Both the position numbers and the translations under genes were made by a program. This document shows, piece after piece, positions 21,904 to 30,940 of a stretch of DNA of 35,980 nt (positions are counted from its first letter, which is position 1; every line of letters starts with the position of its first letter). A model generated the notes under the pieces. That model worked only from the letters and a program-made list of their open reading frames with translations, did not search any database and was not told the DNA's origin. The DNA comes from Mesotaenium endlicherianum. Its lineage: Eukaryota; Streptophyta; Zygnematophyceae; Zygnematales; Mesotaeniaceae. The stretch covers positions 201,672 through 237,651 of the forward strand of contig WELA01002166.1 of the NCBI GenBank assembly GCA_009602735.1, in the 5' to 3' direction.

Positions 21904-22750
21904 AAGTACAAAAGGACCAAAAGAGTTTCAGCATGCAGGTACAATTGCAATGATATAGCATACCATGTGTGATGGAAGAAGTGGGAAGATAGACTTGTAA
22001 AAATTATCTAAGCTATTTTAGGCGTATTTGGGACGTTTTCCCAATTACCTAAAGTACATTACGCTATTTATCAACATATTATTTGATAAAAGATTGCATC
22101 TTGATGAATTATTCGCCACACACGTGCGCCCACTAATCCCTGGTCAATTAGCGAGACGACCAAGATGCTATTGCCGCGTAAAGTAAAGTAATTCGACTAC
22201 TTCGCAATAGTACGACATAATTGTTCATAAAATTAATTTGAATAATTATGAGATGATAACCTAATTAATTAACGGATTGATAAGTTTATGATTGTCATTA
22301 TTTTGAATAATGCACAGTCACTGATTACGGATTAACGACGAGTCATTAAACCGAATAAAGTCGTAAAACTCAAACGAAACGATTACCCAAAGTCACTTTG
22401 CATCCATGCGGATTTGAATCCGCGACCCTTCGTTTGAGACGATCACACCTAACGGATTGGCGAAGTACTTATTACAACTACTCGGTCATGACAAAAGCAT
22501 GTGCGCACGACGAACGGTCACGTCAGTAGTGAAACAAATAGATAAAGTACTTAGTGAAATATAATACTTTATCTATTCAAGACAAGGATCTGTGAACACA
22601 AATGGTAGCTTCTTGAAAGAGAGATGGCTTCTTGAAAGTTAATATATTTCTGGATTTTGGAAAGTACAAGAGTGATTCCGCCATGTCTTTCTATGTTCTA
22701 ACTCTTGTTTATTTACTTGCTACATAAGTAGTTTCTAGGAAGGTGTATGT
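21904..22750. other. AT-rich intergenic stretch
   Basis: AT-rich with no ORF of note. It contains a tRNA-like patch (listed separately at 22395-22475) and a small direct repeat (GGCTTCTTGAAAG / TAGCTTCTTGAAAG at about 22605-22640). It ends at the presumed left edge of element B's LTR. Confidence 0.5.
22395..22475 (-). repeat. tRNA-like patch, possible SINE head
   Basis: Read on the minus strand, AAGGGTCGCGGATTCAAATC followed by CGC resembles a tRNA T-arm/B box (GGTTCRANTCC). It is preceded at a tRNA-like distance by a CGTTAGGTGTGATCG-type stretch. The D- and anticodon arms do not fold cleanly, and no acceptor stem pairs. I read it as a tRNA-derived remnant rather than a functional tRNA. Confidence 0.3.
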
Positions 22751-22866
22751 TGATGTGTTGGCACCCAACACATCCCATAACTTGCCACCTTTTTCTAGAA
22801 TAATGTACACATGTCCTTTTGACCCAAAAATGGCACGTTTGACTTTTGCCACATGGAGTTCTTCTA
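22751..22866 (-). mobile_element. Left piece of element B's 3' LTR (interrupted by element A)
   Basis: Begins TGATGT, paired with ACATCA at 31850-31855, and is split by element A at its TTCTA target. The rest of the LTR is 31692-31855, giving about 279 bp in all. The terminus contains a perfect 10-bp hairpin, GATGTGTTGG and CCAACACATC (22752-22774). The assignment rests on the terminal motifs and on the polypurine tract next to 31855, because the other LTR of B is outside the window. The exact left edge could be TGTTGG at 22756 instead. Confidence 0.5.
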
Positions 22867-23585
22867 TGAAATGAATCGACTTACCAAATAGGCGATTAAC
22901 AATTAATAAAGATCTTTATATCAGCAAGTAATCTTTATGGTATTTCCGTTAACTAGTTAAACGGCAAAGGACAACACACTAGCAGAGAATAATACTCGTA
23001 AGTCAAATGCGAGTAAACTAGCATCAATGATGCAAATCAGTAAACTCATACATAAGCAAGGTTAGAAGACAGCGCGTATCAATGGCTTCTCGCCTTGGAT
23101 TCAGAGTTCTCTCAGTAAGCTGTACAAGAGAGTTGGCCTCGTTTCCGAATGCCGAACTCGAGAGCAATGCCTAGCATATGTACATGGAATGAGTTTACTG
23201 TTCAACGGTCAGTGCGATGGCACCGCCTACCCGGGAGTTAACCACGTTGGTAGGACCTCGGTTAACCAAATCCACCGCCATCTCCCATCATCCCGAATAG
23301 CCATCCATCATAGGGATGTCATCTGGCCATTCATCTAGCATATCGCACTTAGATGCATATCAAGGCAGTTCGCTGCTACCGAGTACGGAAGTCAGCTGGC
23401 TGTCAAAGAATGTGTCAGCAAGCTGACTTAAGTTGACTTCAGCCTGCTGCTTTCGGCCGAGTCATTAAACTGATAATTATGTAAAGTCCAGCAGACTGAC
23501 TATTAACTAAAGTTCAGCAGGCTGAACTTAATTAACTATTATATTTAAATGAATATTATATCCACTAATATACTGATTCATTACA
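22867..23585 (-). repeat. Element A 3' LTR (719 bp)
   Basis: Direct repeat of 30941-31686, TG...CA bounded, directly downstream in sense of a polypurine tract. It has one fewer copy of the approximately 27-bp CAGTCTGCTGAACTTTAGTTA-type unit than the 5' LTR. Confidence 0.95.
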
Positions 23586-23603
23586 ATCCCTCCAACTTAA
23601 CTT
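23586..23603 (-). promoter_or_regulatory. Element A 3' polypurine tract
   Basis: Minus-strand TTAAGTTGGAGGGAT directly abuts the 3' LTR's TG, the expected site for plus-strand DNA priming. The core GGAGGG is short. The same 13-nt core recurs internally at 25582-25594. Confidence 0.75.
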
Positions 23604-23698
23604 GTTGTCGCCTCGACAACATTAAACTGCAGAAATTTTAAATAAGGGAACTGAACCTGACCAGCCTCCCTTACTGACTGCCTCTTCAGCGTGTCACC

Positions 23699-25375
23699 TT
23701 AAGGGGTTGTTCCTGGGGCTTCAGGGTCAGGAGACGGAGATCTGGACCTAGATCTGGACAGCCCTCTAGGTCTGTCAGCTGGCCTTCTAAAGAACCCTGT
23801 TTGCTCTAAAGTTGGCCCTCGAGGAGAACGGAGGATGGTGGCCTGCTCTTCAACCACTTGGGTGTTGATTCCCACATAGACAGGCATTCCAGTAGGATGC
23901 TGAAATACATTGGCTAGAGGTACATGCCCCTGAGCGGAGGGGGAGGCTGGCATACCTCTGGCCCACCCGCGTGTCCCTCTTCTGGCACCCCTGTCCTCTG
24001 GGGATTTCTGTCTGTGTCTGCTGCCCAGTACAGTCAGATCAGCTTCTTCCCCTGCTTGGGCAGGTGGGCTGGGGGAGCGAGCGCGGGGTCCAGTTGTCGC
24101 CATAACGGGGATCACATTCCACACACCTGATCGTGGTTCTTTAGGAAGTGCCACTGCCTGTCCCTGGGTATCCTGAGTACCTGCTGCTGATGCTTCTCCT
24201 CTGCCTTGTTCTTCTTCCTCATCCTCCTCATCCTCCTCCTCGGAGAGAGTAGGGGTCTCGTCCACTAAGTCGTCCTGCTCCCTAGTAGACATGGAGTAGT
24301 CTACCGACCTCCCTTTCTTAGGGCGCGCTGGAGGTTGCTTGGCCTTCAGCCTACTGATATCTATCCGGCCTGCATTCTTTGCCCATTTGACAAAGGCATG
24401 CTTTCCCTTAGAGAAGTAGTCTCTTCCCCTCCTCCTATGTTCCTTGGTCTCTGCATTCATATTGCTCAGGCATCCATTCAGCCTGGGGTCCCAAGGGGCA
24501 ATGTGAGGTGGTAGGATGAGATAGCCGTCTAGGCCATAGTGGAAGTCATCCGGTTGGGCTCGGTCACACTCCTGCTTCTTATTTGTGACGGTCATCCACC
24601 TCCAGTCTGTTGGCTGCTGGTAGTACTGGGGTCCGTGCTCAGCCTTCCTCAGTTTACACGGGAACCAGTGGGGAGAGAACATCTGCTGTCCTGCTTCCCT
24701 GGCCAAGTACTCCCAGCTCCTTCTCTCAACTTCATTGTAAGCTGGCAGGAGTGTGAGGTAGAATACCGTATCCTTAAAGCTATCGGGCCGCATGCTCACC
24801 ATCCGGATGAGTCTCTGATCTCCCACTATTCCCGGTATGGGGACCGGCTTGTCCTCTGAATCATCTGCGAGATACCGGGCCTGCTCTGCTGTATAGCCCA
24901 CCATCTTAGCATAATCTTCGTAAAGGACCACGCCGGTGTGTGTCTCGATGTACCTGTCCAGTGCTGTAGCTCCTTCCTTCTGTAGCAGTGTTGTCTGTTC
25001 CAGCCTGTTGATCTCCTGGGCTGCCAGCAATGCTTCCTTCAGGTTATCGAAGTTTTGGCCACCCACCACAGTATACCTGTAAGTGGCCAAGCTCTTCTGT
25101 CTGTCCGCTTCAATCTTTTTTCTTTTCTCCTCTTCTGCCGCTGCCGCTTCTTCTTGCTGTTTCTTCTGTCTCTCCTCCTCAGCCTTCCTGAGGTTTTCCG
25201 CTTCCTGATCCTTCTTCCTCTGTGCCTCTTCTGCCGCCTCTTGTTGTTTGCGGACCCTTTCTTGTTCTCTCCTGGTGAGGGACGTCGCCGCCAGCTCCTT
25301 CTGGTATTGCTCCATTGTCCTCCTGGCTTCTTCTGCCTTGCGCTTTCTGTCCTCCTTTTGTGTGGTGGGCGCCAT
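23699..25375 (-). CDS. Element A ORF3, extra gene of unknown function downstream of pol
   Basis: 558 codons from the ATG at 25373-25375 (MAPTTQKE). I recognise no known domain. Seen: residues about 5-95 form a Lys/Glu/Arg/Gln-rich coiled coil with AATSLTRREQER; then a globular-looking part (about 95-330) with SLATYRYTVVGGQNFDNLKE, VLYEDYAKMVGYTAEQARYL, DTVFYLTLLPAYNEVERRSW and FHYGLDGYLILPPHIAPWDP; then an acidic run (EEEDEEDEEEEQ); then a disordered Pro/Ser/Arg tail with SRSRSRSPSP. There is no signal peptide or membrane helix, so it is not envelope-like. Upstream, TACTAAC (25406-25400) and a CAG acceptor ending at 25377 suggest expression from a spliced RNA. An earlier ATG at 25384 would lie in the inferred intron. 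A decayed homologue lies at 21493-21872. A role in RNA binding, nuclear import or chromatin association is possible from composition, but that is speculation. Confidence 0.85.
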   Translation of the reverse strand: MAPTTQKEDRKRKAEEARRTMEQYQKELAATSLTRREQERVRKQQEAAEEAQRKKDQEAENLRKAEEERQKKQQEEAAAAEEEKRKKIEADRQKSLATYRYTVVGGQNFDNLKEALLAAQEINRLEQTTLLQKEGATALDRYIETHTGVVLYEDYAKMVGYTAEQARYLADDSEDKPVPIPGIVGDQRLIRMVSMRPDSFKDTVFYLTLLPAYNEVERRSWEYLAREAGQQMFSPHWFPCKLRKAEHGPQYYQQPTDWRWMTVTNKKQECDRAQPDDFHYGLDGYLILPPHIAPWDPRLNGCLSNMNAETKEHRRRGRDYFSKGKHAFVKWAKNAGRIDISRLKAKQPPARPKKGRSVDYSMSTREQDDLVDETPTLSEEEDEEDEEEEQGRGEASAAGTQDTQGQAVALPKEPRSGVWNVIPVMATTGPRARSPSPPAQAGEEADLTVLGSRHRQKSPEDRGARRGTRGWARGMPASPSAQGHVPLANVFQHPTGMPVYVGINTQVVEEQATILRSPRGPTLEQTGFFRRPADRPRGLSRSRSRSPSPDPEAPGTTP

Positions 25376-25376
25376 C

Positions 25377-25406
25377 CTGCACATGTAACCAGGGCACAAG
25401 TTAGTA
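25377..25406 (-). promoter_or_regulatory. Branch point and 3' splice acceptor before ORF3
   Basis: TACTAAC at 25406-25400, branch A at 25401, and a TGCAG acceptor whose G is 25377, so 24 nt separate branch A and splice site. The first exon base (25376) precedes the ORF3 ATG. The relic at 21.9 kb has CACTAAC (21903-21897) and AGCAG ending at 21874, with exactly the same spacing. Confidence 0.6.
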
Positions 25407-25581
25407 GGATATGGACCTTTGTCATAGGGATTGCAGGAAGTATGTTAGTATTTAGTATAGTGGCTTCGCTGCTGTTTACCTTACAGGATGATTGCTAAAA
25501 GTTGACGTAGTTGCGATGCGCTACACATAAACGTATGAGTGTGTTTTTATCGCTCTCGCTCACTAACTGTCATATATTTTC

Positions 25582-25594
25582 CCCTCCAACTTAA
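25582..25594 (-). repeat. Internal copy of the polypurine tract core
   Basis: Minus-strand TTAAGTTGGAGGG here is identical to the 3' polypurine tract core at 23588-23600, and is followed by GGAAAA. It lies between the pol stop and the ORF3 acceptor, so ORF3 is bracketed by the two copies. Confidence 0.7.
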
Positions 25595-25642
25595 ATGGAG
25601 ACAGGACCGCCTGTCACCTTCCCGTGTCAACTGAAATGACAG

Positions 25643-28600
25643 TTATGGAGGGACTCCAGCGGCCCGAAGGTGGAACCGTGTCAACGCCCCTTTGGCATTG
25701 GTCAAGTGGTCCTTAAACTCCCAAGTGTCCCCAGAGGCATCGTAACCCTTCCATCGAATGAGGTATTTCATGACATATTTAGACGATCGACGGACCGAGC
25801 GAGCGTCTAAAATCTCATCGACCTCATATTCCTCAGGGTCGCCGTCCCGGACAGCGGGGACCGGTCCCGGTTGGACAGGGAACCGACCTGTGAACAGTGT
25901 ATCACCTTTGATGTACGGTTCCAGGAAGGAGACATTAAAGACCGGGTGCCCCTTGTATTCAGCTGACATGTTCAGTTTGTAAGCATTCTGACCGACACGA
26001 CGGACCACCGAATATGGACCGACCCAGACAGGGCCAAGCTTTTTCTTGACCACACCAGGGAGGTACAGGTGCTGAGAATGCAGTTTGACTAAATCCCCCT
26101 TGGAAAATGTCAGTTCCCGACGGTGTTGATTAGCGTATTTTTGTTGGTTTTCTTGGGCCGTGTGCAAGTTTCGTTGGACTTCTGACAGGGTGTCAGCAAA
26201 CTCCTGAGTTAACTGGAGGGAGACCGGGTTGTCAATCCCTTCAGGGTGAGTTAAAGATTCCCCTAGCACATCTAGAGGAGACTTAGGGACTCTACCCAGG
26301 CTGAGTTCAAAAGGAGTTTTGCCCGTTGACGCGTGCACCGCACTGTTGACCGCAAACTGAATTTGAGGCAACAGGTCATCCCAATTATCTTGTTTTTGGT
26401 TAATATATGCTCTCAGCACCTCCTGCAGAACTCGGTTAGTTCTTTCAGTCTGCCCATCAGTCTGAGGGTGGTTTGCTGTGCTGAGCAGCTGTTTGACTCC
26501 CATTAACCCCATTAAAGCTCTCCAGAACTTAGAGGTGAATTTTGAGTCTCTGTCTGAGATGATATTAGAAGGGAGCCCATGTTGGCATACTACATGGTTG
26601 TAAAACTGTCTCGCTGTTTCGAGTGCAGTCACTTTGACAGTTGTGGGGATAAAAATGACCATTTTTGTCAGTTTATCCACGACTACCAGTATTGAATCAT
26701 GCCCGTTGGCAGTTCTTGGTAGTGAGACCACCCAGTCCATGGATATAGTTTCCCAGCGTCCCGCTGGGATGGGTAGCGGTTGCAAGAGACCTCCGGGTGG
26801 TGTGTGCCGAGACTTATTTCTCTGACACTGGTCACAGGACTTGACATATTTCAAGACCTCCCGGGGTAACCCCTCCCAATGATAATGTTTTGCCAGTTTG
26901 CCAACAGTTTTGGCCTGCCCCAAATGTCCACCCAGGAGACTGTCATGAGCTTGACTCAGTAAGAGAGACCTTATTTCCAAATTATTAGGAATGACCAGCT
27001 TCAGCCTGCCTGAAGTGGTTTCAGTCACCCAGACCCCTCCCTTGAGCTTATACCCGAGTGCGGTAGCACGACACATACCAGTAGTGGGGCTGGGCTCAAA
27101 TGTTGGGTCAGAAAGGTAGGCTTTCCTAAGTTGTTCAAGGAAGGACTTTTTCACCTTTAGTGAAGTGAGTGCACACAGGACTTTATCTACAGCATGCTGA
27201 CTAAAGTTCCTTTCTTGCAAGTCAGGTCTTCTAGAGAGTGCATCAGCAGGATTCAACTTCCCTGGTTTGTAGTCGATCTGGACTTGGAACTGCTCCAGCA
27301 TCTGGCTCCAGCGGTTCTCCCTCCTCGACAGCTTGGACTTCTTCTGAAAGTGGGTCAGAGCTAGATGATCTGTAATCACCTTAAAAGCTTTACCATGTAA
27401 GTATGCTCTCCACTGTTTGAGTACATGAATGATAGCTAGCAGCTCTTTATCATGCACTGAGTAATTAATCTCCGCTGGATTAAATTTCATAGACTCATAC
27501 AACACAGGATGCCACTCCTGCCGTACCTTACCATCCTTTGTGGTTTTGTCAGCAGGCTGCAACAAAATAGCACCCATGGCAAAATCAGAGGCATCAGTAA
27601 CCACCTGCACCGGTTTGCTGGGGTCATACACGGCTAGCACTGGGGCAGAACAAAGGGCATCTTTAAGGGTCTGGAAGGCAGCCTGCTGCTCTTCCCCCCA
27701 CACATACCCGATGTCTTTCTTAGTAAGGTCAGTCAGTTTACTGGCCTTTGTGGAATAATTCTCAATAAATCTCCTATAGTAGTTAGCCAACCCGAGGAAG
27801 GATCTAACTTCAGAGACAGACTGTGGTACTGGCCAGTCCCTTATGGTCTGGACTTTCTTAGGATCCACACTGATGCCCTCTTTACTGACAACGTGGCCTA
27901 AGAATTCAATACTTTCCTTAAAGAAATCACACTTGCTCATTTTAGCATACAAGTGATTTTTCCGCAGAGTGTCCAGCACTTTCTTTAAGTGTTCAGTGTG
28001 CTGAGCTTCATCTTTAGAGAAAATTAAAATATCATCCAGGAAAACTTGCACAAACTTATCCAAATAAGGTCTGAAAATGTCATTCATAGCACCCATAAAG
28101 GTAGCAGGAGCATTAGTCAGTCCAAATGGCATCACGTTGAACTCATAGTGTCCATAACGTGTGCGGAAAGCAGTCTTGTGTTCATCCCCCTCAGCAATTC
28201 TGATTTGATGATAACCACTCTTGAGATCTATCTTACTGAACACCTTAGCGCCAGACAGGGTATCAAGCAAGTCCTCGATTCTGGGTAAAGCATACTTGTT
28301 CTTTACTGTAATTCTGTTCAGGGCTCTGTAATCCACACACATCCGCATACTGCCATCCTTTTTCTTAACAAATAGGATAGGTGCGCCGTACGGTGATTTA
28401 CTGGGAGAAATGTAACCATTTTCCTCCAGCTCTGCAATCTGTGTTTTCAACTCCTCGCTCTCCAAATAAGACAAGCCATAAGCGCGTTGCCAGGGTGGCT
28501 GGCTACCAGGTAATAGATCAATCCTATGATCTACTTCCCTTTTAGGGGGTAGTCCTGGAGGCATGTTAAACACATCAGTGTACTGAGCAACAATTTTTGC

Positions 28601-29359
28601 AGCAGTAGGGTGTTCCGGAGGGCTTACCTTTTTCTCAACCACTTCTTCAGGTTGAGGAGGTACCTCTCTTAGCAGCAGACAGAACATTCTGTCTTCCTTC
28701 TGGTTCCAGCTTTTGACGAACTCCATTGCATTCAGCAACTTGCATCCTTCTGGAAGCCTCTTCTTTTCCTTCATTTGCCATCCACACAGGACAAGAGGAA
28801 GAGCACTGGTGGGTGCCAAGTCAGTCTGCCCATCACTGGCTCCTCTCACTTTAACTGTACCTCTGCTCCAACACACTTCACCTTGATGTCTATTAAGCCA
28901 GGACCTGCCTAGCACGAAATCATAGAACCCAGTGTTGAGTACCTCAAATGTAAGCGTTTCAGTTAGAACTGCAATGCCAGAACCTAACTGGACCTCAATA
29001 GGCTTGGTGATAACTCCTCCCGGGATACTTGAGGCATCTCCAAGGAATATCTTTCTATTCCCTTGGGTGACAGTAGGCAGCCTTAGCCGCTTAACTAAGT
29101 CCTTGTGAATAAAAGTATGTGACGCCCCTCCGTCAACAAATGCCCTCACCTTCCTACCTGCAATCATGCAATGCAGTAGGATAGGGGGGACTGTCTTTTC
29201 CTGACTTTCGCATTGTTCTCCTGACGTAGCAAAGAAATGTTGGACATCAGGTGGAACAAGAGCATCCAGAGTGTGCACTCTCTGGACGTCTATATTGCTG
29301 ATGGTCTCCTTTATCTGGTTGTCAGGCATGCATAGTGAATCCAGTTCAGCAGGACCCAT
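25643..29359 (-). CDS. pol: Element A pol: protease, RT, RNase H, integrase, chromodomain
   Basis: 1,238 codons from the first ATG. The frame is open further upstream into gag and is probably entered by frameshifting there. Residues about 60-170 are a retropepsin-like protease with FVDGGAS (D76). RT spans about 270-545, with catalytic FLDD at 440-443 and the [12 protein letters not shown] block at 410-421. RNase H spans about 575-715 ([29 protein letters not shown]). Integrase has an HHCC zinc finger (H805, H812, C842, C845) and the DDE triad D875, D936, E972, with 35 residues between the last two. A GPY-type module ([13 protein letters not shown]) follows, then a C-terminal chromodomain ([14 protein letters not shown]...[16 protein letters not shown]). 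It makes cDNA and inserts it; chromodomains in this group are thought to steer insertion to modified histones. No stop codon or frameshift interrupts it. The protease motif has Gly where Ser or Thr is usual. Confidence 0.95.
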   Translation of the reverse strand: MGPAELDSLCMPDNQIKETISNIDVQRVHTLDALVPPDVQHFFATSGEQCESQEKTVPPILLHCMIAGRKVRAFVDGGASHTFIHKDLVKRLRLPTVTQGNRKIFLGDASSIPGGVITKPIEVQLGSGIAVLTETLTFEVLNTGFYDFVLGRSWLNRHQGEVCWSRGTVKVRGASDGQTDLAPTSALPLVLCGWQMKEKKRLPEGCKLLNAMEFVKSWNQKEDRMFCLLLREVPPQPEEVVEKKVSPPEHPTAAKIVAQYTDVFNMPPGLPPKREVDHRIDLLPGSQPPWQRAYGLSYLESEELKTQIAELEENGYISPSKSPYGAPILFVKKKDGSMRMCVDYRALNRITVKNKYALPRIEDLLDTLSGAKVFSKIDLKSGYHQIRIAEGDEHKTAFRTRYGHYEFNVMPFGLTNAPATFMGAMNDIFRPYLDKFVQVFLDDILIFSKDEAQHTEHLKKVLDTLRKNHLYAKMSKCDFFKESIEFLGHVVSKEGISVDPKKVQTIRDWPVPQSVSEVRSFLGLANYYRRFIENYSTKASKLTDLTKKDIGYVWGEEQQAAFQTLKDALCSAPVLAVYDPSKPVQVVTDASDFAMGAILLQPADKTTKDGKVRQEWHPVLYESMKFNPAEINYSVHDKELLAIIHVLKQWRAYLHGKAFKVITDHLALTHFQKKSKLSRRENRWSQMLEQFQVQIDYKPGKLNPADALSRRPDLQERNFSQHAVDKVLCALTSLKVKKSFLEQLRKAYLSDPTFEPSPTTGMCRATALGYKLKGGVWVTETTSGRLKLVIPNNLEIRSLLLSQAHDSLLGGHLGQAKTVGKLAKHYHWEGLPREVLKYVKSCDQCQRNKSRHTPPGGLLQPLPIPAGRWETISMDWVVSLPRTANGHDSILVVVDKLTKMVIFIPTTVKVTALETARQFYNHVVCQHGLPSNIISDRDSKFTSKFWRALMGLMGVKQLLSTANHPQTDGQTERTNRVLQEVLRAYINQKQDNWDDLLPQIQFAVNSAVHASTGKTPFELSLGRVPKSPLDVLGESLTHPEGIDNPVSLQLTQEFADTLSEVQRNLHTAQENQQKYANQHRRELTFSKGDLVKLHSQHLYLPGVVKKKLGPVWVGPYSVVRRVGQNAYKLNMSAEYKGHPVFNVSFLEPYIKGDTLFTGRFPVQPGPVPAVRDGDPEEYEVDEILDARSVRRSSKYVMKYLIRWKGYDASGDTWEFKDHLTNAKGALTRFHLRAAGVPP

Positions 29360-29411
29360 AATACCTGCTACGAGGGCAGCTAGTGACGACTCACTATCTC
29401 TAGCATCCTCA

Positions 29412-29452
29412 CAGTCAGTAGACTGGATTACTGACTGTTGCTGTCTTTTAAA
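29412..29452 (-). promoter_or_regulatory. Programmed -1 ribosomal frameshift signal, gag to pol
   Basis: On the minus strand, T TTA AAA (29452-29446) lies in the gag reading phase and is the canonical X XXY YYZ form. An 8-nt spacer (29445-29438) leads into a perfect 9-bp hairpin: CAGTCAGTA (29437-29429), 8-nt loop, TACTGACTG (29420-29412). The gag stop codon TAA straddles the stem-loop edge. A -1 shift enters exactly the pol frame, which has no stop from 29446 to the pol ATG at 29359. A second hairpin, TAGTGA-GTCG-TCACTA, follows shortly after. This is a strong architectural match, not tested. Confidence 0.8.
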
Positions 29453-30906
29453 GGCTGGTCTTTTCTCTCGACCTTAGGCAGGTGCTTGACCGGACACTGT
29501 TCTCTGTAGTGGCCTTTCTGCTGACAATGGTAGCAAGTAGATTTTGCTGAGGCTGGTCTCGGCTTAGTCCTACCACCACCCCTTCCATAGCCACCTCGAG
29601 AGGGACCACCTCTACCTCTAGACTGAATAGCATTGTACTCATACTCATATTCATCACCCTGATTATCCTCAGCCTGGTCTCCTTCAACTGCATTGTAGGA
29701 ACCGTGGGGCTTTTTGACAATCTTAGACACCAAAGCGTTACTCTGGCGCTTGTGATTGAACTGCTGCTGATCCCAGGCGTCAGCATCCTGGATCAAGTCA
29801 GCCAGTTTCTCATACTTTTTCTCAGCAAAATGACCAGAGACCTCGGATTTCAAGCCATACCTGAAGTATGCTATCCTATACCGTTCTGGCAAATCAGGCT
29901 GCTTCATCATGTTCTCTTGGAACTTTTGAGCAAACTCAGCAACTGAAGTGGTCTGCTTCAGTGTCAGGGAGATCATCGCATAGATAGCTTTCTCCTGCTG
30001 GTTGATGACATCAAACTTCTCATGCAACTTCTCGACAAACTCTACCCACGTAGGGTCACCGAGTTGCCGAGCCTTACGCTCTTCCTTCCAGTAAAGCCAC
30101 CAGTCTGCGGCACTGCCTTTCAGTAGCGCACCGGTGTGCCTGACCTTCTCGTAATCTTGCAGTTCTGGGTAGTTCTCCAGCCACTGCTCAACATCCGCGA
30201 GAAACTTGATCAGGTAATATTTTCTGTTTCCCTCAGGATCATAGTCCTGGGGAGGTTTCGGCTTGGGCTTACTAGGCCCTCGGCCACCACCACTAGTGGT
30301 GTGAGACCCCAGTTGGTCTCTGTCCCGGAGTAGGGACATTATGATTCTTTTGTCCTCCTGCTGGGACTGATACATGGTCGCCATTTGCGACTGCATCTGA
30401 ACGAACAATGCTCCCAAGTCTACATTTTGGGGTGGTAGATTAGCAAATGCAGCAGCAGCATTGGCATCTACTCGCTGAGTAGTGTCCTCAACAATCCCTC
30501 TTGCTCCTGCAGCAGCAATTCCTGCCGCATTCAGCCGGTCACGTATTTGACCTAGGGGTACATTGAGTTGTACGGCAGGAGGTGGGTTCAGAACATTGGC
30601 CCTTGATGCCATAAGTTCTTCAACAGTGCGCTCGTCAGCTGGCTGTCCTTCCCTCCTTTGTATATCTTCAGCGGCCTTTGCTACTTGTTCAGCTTCTAGT
30701 CTGGCTATCTCCTCCTCAGCTTGCTGAGCTGCGACTGAGGCAATAGCAGCTGCCTCATCTGCAGCCTCCCTAGCTGCAGTATCCGCTACTGCTTCCGAAT
30801 AGGTACGGTTTCCCGCTACATGGCTTTCCGCCTGGTTTTCGACATTCTCGTTATCCTGGTTCTCCATGTCTCGGGAGTTGCTAGTTTGAGACCTTGTCCT
30901 TACCAT
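29428..30906 (-). CDS. gag: Element A gag
   Basis: 492 codons. Seen: a Glu/Ala-rich coiled N-terminal part (about 40-100); a capsid-like region of the Ty3/gypsy gag type (about 230-390) with [51 protein letters not shown] and [16 protein letters not shown]; a Gly/Arg-rich stretch ([20 protein letters not shown]); and one CCHC zinc knuckle, [14 protein letters not shown] (residues 458-471), for RNA packaging. It forms the cytoplasmic particle. The start lies 34 nt downstream of the LTR edge, right after the primer site. The start codon sits in ATGGTAAGG, a good 5' splice-donor match. The terminal codons carry the frameshift signal into pol. Confidence 0.93.
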   Translation of the reverse strand: MVRTRSQTSNSRDMENQDNENVENQAESHVAGNRTYSEAVADTAAREAADEAAAIASVAAQQAEEEIARLEAEQVAKAAEDIQRREGQPADERTVEELMASRANVLNPPPAVQLNVPLGQIRDRLNAAGIAAAGARGIVEDTTQRVDANAAAAFANLPPQNVDLGALFVQMQSQMATMYQSQQEDKRIIMSLLRDRDQLGSHTTSGGGRGPSKPKPKPPQDYDPEGNRKYYLIKFLADVEQWLENYPELQDYEKVRHTGALLKGSAADWWLYWKEERKARQLGDPTWVEFVEKLHEKFDVINQQEKAIYAMISLTLKQTTSVAEFAQKFQENMMKQPDLPERYRIAYFRYGLKSEVSGHFAEKKYEKLADLIQDADAWDQQQFNHKRQSNALVSKIVKKPHGSYNAVEGDQAEDNQGDEYEYEYNAIQSRGRGGPSRGGYGRGGGRTKPRPASAKSTCYHCQQKGHYREQCPVKHLPKVERKDQPLKDSNSQ

Positions 30907-30926
30907 ACAAAGAAGACTGTGATAAC

Positions 30927-30939
30927 TGCTCCGATACCA
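30927..30939 (-). promoter_or_regulatory. Primer binding site, initiator-Met tRNA type
   Basis: Minus-strand TGGTATCGGAGCA starts one base after the 5' LTR. Plant Ty3/gypsy and copia elements usually show TGGTATCAGAGC, complementary to the 3' end of initiator-Met tRNA. The single A-to-G change still allows a G-U pair. Confidence 0.85.
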
Positions 30940-30940
30940 C

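Noticed and set aside
22395-22475. A functional tRNA gene on the minus strand
   Set aside because: No acceptor stem pairing, and the anticodon arm has mismatches. Kept only as a tRNA-like repeat.
23699-25375. ORF3 as an envelope gene
   Set aside because: Its position and inferred splicing resemble env, but no signal peptide, membrane helix or furin-type site is visible.
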